Source of the DNA: Alphaproteobacteria bacterium HGW-Alphaproteobacteria-13 | Lineage (GTDB): Bacteria; Pseudomonadota; Alphaproteobacteria; Sphingomonadales; Sphingomonadaceae | DNA: 9,150 nt | Direction: 5' to 3' | NCBI GenBank assembly: GCA_002842935.1 | Contig: PHEM01000107.1 | Span: 1-9,150 of the forward strand | In this document: in pieces, positions 1 through 4,704 of the stretch | Position numbering within the stretch: position 1 is the stretch's first letter | How the letters are laid out: each line of letters starts with the position of its first letter | The notes under the pieces: generated by a model | The model's input: the letters and a program-made list of their open reading frames with translations, nothing else | Database searches by the model: none | Told to the model about the DNA's origin: nothing | Program-made: the position numbers and the translations under genes

Positions 1-71
1 CGAGCGAAGTCGAGACACCCATCGGCCTCGCGCCACGACGATGGGTGTCTCGACTTCGCTCGACACGAACG
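1..71. repeat. Palindromic intergenic repeat, family 1, copy 1 (left edge cut by the window)
   Basis: Positions 1-24 and 39-62 are a perfect 24-bp inverted repeat built around the core CGAGCGAAGTCGAG, with a 14-nt loop. The right flank continues as CGACACGAACG to 71, and the matching left flank must lie before position 1. A second copy lies at 3371-3450 and shares nearly the whole sequence, including most of the loop. I see no coding potential. It would fold into a strong hairpin as RNA or extrude as a cruciform in DNA. Elements of this sequence are familiar from sphingomonad genomes (recognition from memory, not searched). Confidence 0.9.
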
Positions 72-154
72 AATTTTGAGTGATGCAGATTTACGGCTCG
101 GCGTTCCAAGGAATCGCAGGCTGACGACCATCGCCCTTGCCGCAAAGGCGCCCG

Positions 155-187
155 AAAAAAAGAGGGCCGGAACTTGCGCTCCGGCCC
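155..187 (-). terminator. Rho-independent terminator, minus strand, with no obvious upstream gene
   Basis: Read on the minus strand, an 8-bp GC-rich stem (GGGCCGGA at 187-180 pairing with TCCGGCCC at 171-164) closes an 8-nt loop. It is followed within two bases by a run of seven T (161-155). This is a textbook intrinsic terminator for leftward transcription. The nearest minus-strand gene to the right, amtB, already has its own terminator at 495-523. So this one is either a second back-up terminator or the end of an unannotated short transcript from 188-334. Confidence 0.8.
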
Positions 188-334
188 AGCCTTTCAGGCT
201 CTCCCCTCCTGAAACTTCTGCCAGACTGAATGCCATATTAATGGCGGCATGGGAAGGCCTATTTTTGCTGCGCCCCCGCCGCGATCTTGTGCAGGCGAAA
301 CGCGCAAAAAAAGGCGATTGTATCGCTTGCAACC
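188..334 (-). other. Non-coding gap with a possible short minus-strand transcript
   Basis: No recognisable protein gene lies here. On the minus strand there are two small stem-loops: GCCAT-N4-ATGGC at 232-245 and AGCCT-N3-AGGCT at 188-200. They sit directly before the terminator at 155-187, an arrangement that would suit a small RNA. An 18-codon frame (ATG at 250, TGA at 194-196; MPPLIWHSVWQKFQEGRA) also ends 6 nt before the terminator stem. It has no Shine-Dalgarno sequence and may be chance. A TACAAT box lies near 321-326 on the minus strand, but no -35 partner is visible. The transcript is an inference from the orphan terminator only. Confidence 0.25.
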
Positions 335-462
335 ATTCCTCCCCGGAACGGGGAGGGGGACCGCCGAAGGCGGTGGAGGGGTCGGAGCGGTGCGTCATGA
401 CGAGAGGTTTCGACCCCTCCGTCAGCCCTGCGGGCTGCCACCTCCCCGTTCCGGGGAGGAAT
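335..462. repeat. Cloverleaf-like palindromic element, family 4
   Basis: The 22-bp ends (335-356 and 441-462) are perfect reverse complements. Each end is also a hairpin by itself: 8-bp stems 338-345/349-356 and 441-448/452-459, each with a 3-nt loop. Further stems lie inside: ACCGCC/GGCGGT (360-365/369-374), CAGCCC/GGGCTG (423-428/432-437), a 10-bp stem 375-384/411-420, and at the tip the perfect palindrome CGTCATGACG (393-402). The 128-bp unit can therefore fold either as one long stem or as a multi-armed structure. It lies between the amtB terminator and the orphan terminator at 155-187. It has the architecture of REP/BIME-type elements, and I see no coding capacity. Confidence 0.88.
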
Positions 463-494
463 ATGACAGCCTGTTCGCAAGATATATGATGGCC

Positions 495-523
495 AAAAAA
501 AGGCCGGGACAAACGCCCCGGCC
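495..523 (-). terminator. Rho-independent terminator of glnK-amtB
   Basis: On the minus strand, a 7-bp stem (GGCCGGG at 523-517 pairing with CCCGGCC at 508-502) with an 8-nt loop is followed directly by seven T (501-495). It lies 86 nt after the amtB stop codon and is the expected end of the glnK-amtB transcript. The 3' untranslated stretch between stop and terminator (524-608) also contains an imperfect GC-rich inverted repeat (CCCGCCGC / GCGGCGGG) but no T-run. Confidence 0.9.
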
Positions 524-608
524 AGTATGGTTCGCAGGAGGAACCCCGTGAGGACCCCGCCGCTCGCCGATGGAGAGGAGAGCGTGCGGCGGCGGGTGTC
601 CTGTCTCG

Positions 609-1919
609 TCAATAATTATAGGCGCGCTCGCCATGCTCGCCGAGGTCGAGACCCTCGCGCTCCACCTCTTCGGTGACGCGCAGGCCGCTGATGGCCTTGG
701 CGATGGAGAAGGCGATGGCCGAACCGATGGCCGCCCAGGTGATCGCGACGGCGGTCGCGAACAACTGCGTGCCGAGCTGCGCGCCGATCGCATAATCGGC
801 ATCGCCCGGTCCGCCGAAGCTCGCCGCGTTGGTGAAGGCGACGCCGATCGACCCGACGATGCCCGCGACCCCGTGGATGCCGAACACGTCGGCGGTGTCG
901 TCAAAGCCCATCTTCGGCTTCACATAGGCGACGAAGCCGTATGCGATGACCGATGCGACGGCGCCCAGGACGATCGCGCCGAACGGCCCGGCAAAACCCG
1001 CCGCCGGCGTGATCGCGACCAGCCCGGCGATCACCCCCGAACAGCCGCCGAGCAGCGTCGGCTTGTGGCCCGACAGCTTCTCCGCCACCAGCCAGGCGAG
1101 CGCGCCCGCCGCCGTCGCCGTGAAGGTGTTGATCATCGCCAGCCCCGCGCCGCCGTTCGCGCCCAGCGCCGATCCGGCGTTGAAGCCGAACCAGCCGATC
1201 CACAGCAGCCCGGTGCCGATGAAGGTCATCGTCAGCGAGTGCGGCGGCAGCGCTTCCTTGAGATAGCCGATGCGCTTGCCGAGGATGAGGCAGCCGACCA
1301 GGCCCGACACGCCCGCGTTGATGTGGACGACCGTGCCACCCGCGAAGTCCAGCGCGCCCTTTTCGAAGAAGAAGCCGCCCGCCGACCACACCATGTGGGC
1401 GAGCGGGAAATAGACGATCGTCAGCCAGATCAGCGCGAAGATCATCAGGCTGGCGAACTTGATCCGCTCGGCCAGCGATCCGACGACCAGCGCGCAGGTG
1501 ATCGCGGCGAAGGTCATCTGGAAGCTGACGAACACATATTCGGGGATGGTGCCCGAAACGCTGTCGCCCGTGACATTGGCAAGGAAGGCGTTGGAAAGAT
1601 TGCCGAAAAATGGTCCCGCCTCGGTAAAGGCGATCGAATAGCCCCAGCTGACCCAGACCAGCATCGCCAGGCACGCGACCGACAGCACATGCGTCAGCAT
1701 CGACAGCATGTTCTTCGTGCGCAGCAAACCGCCATAGAAAAGCGCGAGGCCCGGCACGATCATGGTCAGGACGAGCACGGTCGACACCAGCATCCAGGCG
1801 GTGTCGCCCGTGTCGATCGTCGGCGTCTCCGCCGCTTCCTGCGCCCATGCGGGCAGGGCGGCGAACAGCGCGAGACCTGCGGCCCCGACGGTGGCCGCCA
1901 ATTTGCGTGAGAAATTCAT
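609..1919 (-). CDS. amtB: Ammonium transporter AmtB
   Basis: This is an Amt/MEP/Rh-family channel protein that moves ammonium across the inner membrane. The 436-residue product has an N-terminal signal peptide, as in mature AmtB proteins (hydrophobic residues 7-25, likely cut after AWA at 24-26). About eleven hydrophobic segments follow. The family signature begins DFAGGTVVHI at 191-200. The paired pore histidines are H199 and H349 (DVFGIHG), and the C-terminal tail GLRVTEEVEREGLDLGEHG is the part that contacts PII proteins. I chose the ATG at 1919 because AAGGGGG (1931-1925) lies 5 nt upstream. An in-frame ATG at 1934 overlaps the glnK stop as TAATG and would add five residues. It forms an operon with glnK, with a 14-nt gap, and is served by the sigma-54 promoter at 2308-2322 and the terminator at 495-523. 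Length and motifs look complete. Confidence 0.97.
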   Translation of the reverse strand: MNFSRKLAATVGAAGLALFAALPAWAQEAAETPTIDTGDTAWMLVSTVLVLTMIVPGLALFYGGLLRTKNMLSMLTHVLSVACLAMLVWVSWGYSIAFTEAGPFFGNLSNAFLANVTGDSVSGTIPEYVFVSFQMTFAAITCALVVGSLAERIKFASLMIFALIWLTIVYFPLAHMVWSAGGFFFEKGALDFAGGTVVHINAGVSGLVGCLILGKRIGYLKEALPPHSLTMTFIGTGLLWIGWFGFNAGSALGANGGAGLAMINTFTATAAGALAWLVAEKLSGHKPTLLGGCSGVIAGLVAITPAAGFAGPFGAIVLGAVASVIAYGFVAYVKPKMGFDDTADVFGIHGVAGIVGSIGVAFTNAASFGGPGDADYAIGAQLGTQLFATAVAITWAAIGSAIAFSIAKAISGLRVTEEVEREGLDLGEHGERAYNY

Positions 1920-1933
1920 ATGTTCCCCCTTCA

Positions 1934-2272
1934 TTAGAGAGCTGCCTCGCCGGTCTCGCCGGTGCGGATGCGCACGGCCTGACCCACGTCGAGAACGAAG
2001 ATCTTGCCGTCGCCGATCGACCCGGTTCCGGCGCTTTGCTGAAGCGTTTCGACGACGCGCGGCGTCAGTGCGTCGTCGCAGACCAGTTCGATCTTCACTT
2101 TCGGCACCATGTTGGTCGCATATTCGGCGCCGCGATAAATTTCGGTCTGTCCCTTTTGCCGCCCGAAGCCCTTGACCTCGGTGACGGTAAGGCCCGCGAT
2201 GCCGAGCGCGGTCAGCGCCTCGCGCACTTCGTCGAGCTTGAATGGTTTGATGATAGCCAGGATCAGCTTCAT
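1934..2272 (-). CDS. glnK: PII nitrogen regulatory protein GlnK (P-II family)
   Basis: This is a small trimeric signal protein that senses ATP/ADP and 2-oxoglutarate and, in its deuridylylated form, binds and blocks AmtB. The product is 112 residues, the normal PII length. It starts MKLILAIIKPFKLDEV. The T-loop GQTEIYRGAEY carries Y51, the conserved uridylylation site, and the B-loop TGSIGDGKIFV is at 83-93. I chose the ATG at 2272 because AAAGGGGG (2284-2277) lies 4 nt upstream and the family always begins MK-[LK]-[IV]. An in-frame ATG at 2323 would add 17 unlike residues and would overlap the sigma-54 promoter. The position directly before amtB favours the name glnK over glnB, but the two paralogues cannot be told apart by sequence alone here. 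Confidence 0.96.
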   Translation of the reverse strand: MKLILAIIKPFKLDEVREALTALGIAGLTVTEVKGFGRQKGQTEIYRGAEYATNMVPKVKIELVCDDALTPRVVETLQQSAGTGSIGDGKIFVLDVGQAVRIRTGETGEAAL

Positions 2273-2307
2273 GATGCCCCCTTTCGCCAGTGGTGCCATG
2301 CTGCGGT

Positions 2308-2322
2308 GCAACAGGCGTGCCA
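2308..2322 (-). promoter_or_regulatory. Sigma-54 (-24/-12) promoter of glnK-amtB
   Basis: The minus strand reads TTGGCACGCCTGTTGCA (2323-2307). This contains TGGCAC-N5-TTGC with the exact GG/GC spacing of the RpoN consensus, and the flanking bases (leading T, G after GGCAC, trailing A) also match. The -12 GC lies at 2309-2308, so transcription should start near 2297, about 25 nt before the glnK ATG. That leaves just enough leader for its Shine-Dalgarno sequence. It implies expression under nitrogen limitation through an enhancer-binding protein such as NtrC (known for glnK-amtB operons, inferred here). Confidence 0.9.
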
Positions 2323-2407
2323 AATGGCGAAGCCGGGGCTTTGCGGGGGTTTTCGCGTTGCGTGCGGCTGGGATCGCGCGCTGGCTAGGCAGCGTGGCGC
2401 GGGGATT

Positions 2408-2422
2408 GCCTAATTTTTAGGC
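2408..2422. promoter_or_regulatory. Candidate upstream activator site (NtrC-type) for glnK-amtB
   Basis: GCCTAATTTTTAGGC is a perfect 6-bp inverted repeat with a 3-bp centre. It lies about 118 bp before the predicted sigma-54 start site, the usual distance for an enhancer. Its 15-bp length and terminal GC...GC equal those of the enteric NtrC site (GCAC-N7-GTGC), but the inner bases differ. The NtrC assignment is therefore only an inference. It could be the site of another regulator. Confidence 0.35.
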
Positions 2423-2452
2423 GCGCAGGGACGTGAAGAGCGCAGAGTTTTT

Positions 2453-2600
2453 TTCACGCGAAGACGCGAAGGCGCGAAGAAGAAGGTTCGCGCCGTCAGG
2501 CCTCTTTCTCTTTCCCCGTCGCGTCATGGAGCAATGCCGGAAAGGGAAAGCCGCTTCGCGGGAAACACATCGTCTTCGCGCCTTCGCGTCTTCGCGTGAA
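2453..2600. repeat. Large palindromic repeat, family 3, copy 1
   Basis: The ends are perfect 28-bp inverted repeats (2453-2480 and 2573-2600). Each arm is TTCA plus three tandem octamers, CGCGAAGA, CGCGAAGG and CGCGAAGA. The interior holds a 15-nt segment (2547-2561, minus strand CCGCGAAGCGGCTTT) that recurs in copy 2 (8006-8020), again exactly 11 nt from the arm. Here it lies next to the right arm and in copy 2 next to the left arm, so the two copies are inserted in opposite orientation. The element ends 3 nt beyond the stop codon of the EEP gene and borders the glnK upstream region. There is no transposase inside, so it is mobile-element-like (MITE or REP type) by shape only. Confidence 0.9.
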
Positions 2601-2603
2601 ATA

Positions 2604-3302
2604 TTATTCCGCGTCCTTGGCGAAACGCGCCCAGATCGGCAGGTGATCCGATGCGCGCGCGGCCAGGGCGCTCTGGTGGACGCCCGCGTCGACGGTCGCG
2701 AGATCGGGGGAGGCGAAGATGCGGTCGAGCCGCGCCAGCGGACGGCGGCTGGGAAAGCTGTGTCCCGTGCCGATCATCCGGTGGCGCTCCCCGAAATCAT
2801 GCAGGCAGCCGCCGCGGTTGCGCCATTCGTTGCAGTCGCCCATCAGGATCGTCGGCAGGTCCTCGCCGTCCGCGACATAGCCCAGGATCGCGCGCGCCTG
2901 CTGGCGGCGGCGCAGGCCGGAGATGTCGAGGTGCATGCCGACGACGCGCAGCCGCGTCTCGCCGACGCGCACCGTCGCCGCCACGGCGCCGCGTGGTTCC
3001 AGCGTCGGCAAGTGCAGCGTATGGCTTTCCTCCACTTCGACCCCGCGCCGCACGAGCAGCGCATTGCCGTGCCAGCCGATGCTGTGCTCCCGCTCGGCCA
3101 GCGCGACGGGGACATAGTCGCTATGTTCCTCGAACATGCGCGGGGGGATGGCGCTGGCGCGCGTGCCGAAGCGGCGGTCGGCTTCCTGCAAGGCGACGAT
3201 ATCGGCGTCGAGTTCGCCCAGCACCGACAGCACGCGGCCCGGATCGCGGCGCCGGTCGAGTCCGATGCCCTTGCGCATATTATAGCTGGCGACCTTGATC
3301 AT
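2604..3302 (-). CDS. Endonuclease/exonuclease/phosphatase (EEP) family hydrolase
   Basis: This is a metal-dependent phosphoesterase of the EEP fold (the DNase I / exonuclease III / sphingomyelinase superfamily), 232 residues. The active-site motifs appear in order: SYN with N8, IVALQE with E40 (metal ligand), GMHLD with H124, MGDCNEW with D156 and N158, LDR with D193, and SDH with D219 and H220 (catalytic). All key residues are present, so it should be active. The substrate cannot be told from sequence. No signal peptide or membrane segment is seen, so a cytoplasmic place is likely. The ATG at 3302 is chosen because the family begins there (IKVASYN). A longer in-frame start at 3401 would translate part of the palindromic repeat at 3371-3450. 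There is no Shine-Dalgarno sequence, and a promoter ends 7 nt before the ATG (3310-3337), pointing to a leaderless mRNA. Confidence 0.9.
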   Translation of the reverse strand: MIKVASYNMRKGIGLDRRRDPGRVLSVLGELDADIVALQEADRRFGTRASAIPPRMFEEHSDYVPVALAEREHSIGWHGNALLVRRGVEVEESHTLHLPTLEPRGAVAATVRVGETRLRVVGMHLDISGLRRRQQARAILGYVADGEDLPTILMGDCNEWRNRGGCLHDFGERHRMIGTGHSFPSRRPLARLDRIFASPDLATVDAGVHQSALAARASDHLPIWARFAKDAE

Positions 3303-3309
3303 GGGATGA

Positions 3310-3337
3310 AAGATAGGGACGAACCGCTTTTCGGCAA
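3310..3337 (-). promoter_or_regulatory. Sigma-70-like promoter of the EEP gene, leaderless type
   Basis: The minus strand has TTGCCG (3337-3332), a 16-bp spacer and TATCTT (3315-3310). The -10 box ends 7 nt before the ATG at 3302, so transcription would begin within a base or two of the start codon. The gene lacks a Shine-Dalgarno sequence, which agrees with leaderless translation. This is inferred from the sequence only. Confidence 0.5.
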
Positions 3338-3370
3338 GTTCGGATGTTGCGGGAAGAGGCGTGTGAAATC

Positions 3371-3450
3371 CGTTCGTGTCGAGCGAAGTCGAGACACCCA
3401 TCGGCCTTGCGCCACGCCGATAGGTGTCTCGACTTCGCTCGACACGAACG
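3371..3450. repeat. Palindromic intergenic repeat, family 1, copy 2 (complete)
   Basis: The 28-bp arms 3371-3398 and 3423-3450 are perfect inverted repeats (ends CGTTCGTG / CACGAACG, core CGAGCGAAGTCGAG). After one mismatch the stem continues with ATCGGC/GCCGAT (3400-3405/3416-3421), leaving a 10-nt loop. It is the full-length form of the element at 1-71. It fills the gap between the DUF924 gene (stop at 3479) and the EEP gene upstream region. No T-run follows on either strand, so it is not a standard terminator. Confidence 0.93.
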
Positions 3451-3478
3451 GGCCTTGGGATAGAGGCGTCTCAGGCGC

Positions 3479-4054
3479 TCACCATTTGCCGCCCGCCTCC
3501 ACCGCCGCCTGCTCGTCGGGGCGCGTCGCGCGGCCCAGCGCGGCGTTGCGGTGCGGGAAGCGGCCGAAGCGGTCGATGATGTCGAAATGCTGCCGCGCAT
3601 AATCGAGAAAGACGGGATCGGCGAGCTGGCCCATCAGCCGCAGCGATTCGCGCTGGTCGGCGATATCCTCGCTATGCTCGAAGGGCAGATAGGCGAATTG
3701 CCGCCGCGCGTCGGGCCAGTCGCGGTCCCAGCCGCGTTCGACGATGCCGCGCGCGATCGCGCGGGCCAGCGGGTCGGTGGCGAAGGCGTCGGCATGGCCG
3801 CGAAAGATGTTGCGCGGCACCTGGTCGAACAGGATCGCGCCCGCCAGCGCGGTGCCGGGATCGATCAGGAAGGCTTCGGCGGGCTGTGACCGCAGCGCTT
3901 CGTGCCAGTCACCTGCGAAATCGCGAACCTCGGCGTCGAACTCCGGCCCGCCGCCGTACCAGTCGGCCATGCCATGATCGTCGAACCAGAAAGCAAGCAG
4001 CCGCGCCGCCCAGTCGGGGGGCGGCGCGGGCGGCGGGATGTCGTCGTCGTTCAT
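3479..4054 (-). CDS. DUF924 family protein
   Basis: The 191-residue protein matches the DUF924 family (all-helical, TPR-like fold, function unknown). The family hallmarks are clear: LLAFWFDD near the N terminus (19-26), FDQVPRNIFRG (76-86) followed by AFATDPLA, LPFEHSED (123-130) and RFGRFPHRN (162-170) followed by LGR. The first dozen residues are acidic and then proline-rich (DDDIPPPAPPP) and are probably unstructured. No signal peptide or membrane segment is seen. The start at 4054 has only a weak upstream GGA and no good promoter at leaderless distance. Palindromic repeats lie on both sides (3371-3450 downstream, 4077-4187 upstream), so it is probably transcribed alone, or by read-through from 4612. 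Confidence 0.9.
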   Translation of the reverse strand: MNDDDIPPPAPPPDWAARLLAFWFDDHGMADWYGGGPEFDAEVRDFAGDWHEALRSQPAEAFLIDPGTALAGAILFDQVPRNIFRGHADAFATDPLARAIARGIVERGWDRDWPDARRQFAYLPFEHSEDIADQRESLRLMGQLADPVFLDYARQHFDIIDRFGRFPHRNAALGRATRPDEQAAVEAGGKW

Positions 4055-4076
4055 TGGCGCCGTCCATTCAATCCAG

Positions 4077-4187
4077 ACCGTGTCCTCGAGCGAAGCCGAG
4101 GGGCTTGTTCGAGCGAAGCGAGAACCCGCACCGTCGCAGCCTCGACTTCGCTCGGCATGGCCCCTCGGCTTCGCTCGGGGATGCGGT
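4077..4187. repeat. Nested palindromic repeat, family 2, copy A
   Basis: The outer arms 4087-4103 and 4161-4177 are perfect 17-bp inverted repeats (core CGAGCGAAGCCGAGGGG). Imperfectly matched flanks (ACCGTGTCCT, and ACCGCATCCC on the other strand) extend the element to 4077-4187. Inside is a second inverted repeat, GAGCGAAGCGAG against CTCGACTTCGCTC, with one bulged base. The central part matches copy B at 6025-6132 only when reverse-complemented, so the two copies face opposite ways. It lies in the gap between the DUF924 start and the stop codon of the gene at 4199-4612. Confidence 0.9.
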
Positions 4188-4198
4188 GGACTCGCCGC

Positions 4199-4612
4199 TT
4201 AGTTTTTAGCGGCCTTGTCGACCTTGCGCCAGGGCACGAAATCGCCGAGCGCGACGAAGCCGCGCCACGTGCGGCTGGTGCGGTCATGAAGCTGGACGGT
4301 GTCGATGCTGCAAAGCTGGCTGCCCGTCTGCTTCGTGACCAGCACATCGTCGTCGTCCAGCGATTCGGCGCCGCTGCGCGGCGTGTTGACCCACAGCGTA
4401 TTGCCCTGGCGATAGACGATCGCGGTCTTGTCGATGACCTGCGTGTCGGTGATCGCGGGCGTGGAGATGCAGCGCTGCGGTTCGCCCGCGACGCGGCCTT
4501 CGAGCAGCTTCGCGAGCCGTTCCTGCGGCGTGGGCTTCTCCTTGGCCGCCGCACCGGCCGGGACTGCCGCGAGAGTGGCGGCGGCGAGCGTGATGGCAAT
4601 CCATGGACGCAT
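4199..4612 (-). CDS. Exported protein of unknown function (137 aa)
   Basis: I do not recognise a named family, although the sequence reads like a conserved sphingomonad hypothetical protein. The product has a clear Sec signal peptide (MRPW, hydrophobic residues 5-20, AGAAA near the cut at about 22-23), so a periplasmic place is likely. The mature part is about 115 residues. It has a short basic helix (PQERLAKLLEGR), two cysteines (in QRCIS at 46-50 and QLCSI) that could form a disulfide, and the patterned stretch TAIVYRQGNTLWVN, which looks like beta strands. AGGAG (4626-4622) lies 9 nt before the ATG at 4612, which fixes the start. It lies 92 nt after the exported-protein gene 4705-5901 on the same strand, with no clear terminator between, so the two may be co-transcribed. 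Confidence 0.8.
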   Translation of the reverse strand: MRPWIAITLAAATLAAVPAGAAAKEKPTPQERLAKLLEGRVAGEPQRCISTPAITDTQVIDKTAIVYRQGNTLWVNTPRSGAESLDDDDVLVTKQTGSQLCSIDTVQLHDRTSRTWRGFVALGDFVPWRKVDKAAKN

Positions 4613-4704
4613 GATTAAGACTCCTATGATCTTTCAAGAGCCTCCCCACCGGCCATAGTGCCGCGCCGCGTGTGAACCGTGGCTGACTGCCGCGCGGGCG
4701 CGTC

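Noticed and set aside
570..1910. Long plus-strand open frame opposite amtB (446 aa)
   Set aside because: It is antisense to a certain amtB, is extremely rich in Arg/Asp/Ala and has no recognisable domain. Long antisense frames are expected in GC-rich genes.
2296..2316. TGCACC...GGCACC near the sigma-54 promoter as an NtrC site
   Set aside because: The two halves are in direct, not inverted, orientation and overlap the promoter itself, so they do not form an NtrC dyad.
2453..2600. Family 3 element as a terminator of the EEP gene
   Set aside because: The minus strand after the palindrome reads a run of A, not T. The T-run lies on the plus strand before the element, so it is not an intrinsic terminator for the gene.
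2433..3602. Plus-strand open frame over the EEP gene (389 aa)
   Set aside because: It begins at the family 3 repeat, lies antisense to all EEP catalytic motifs and crosses another repeat. It has no domain of its own.
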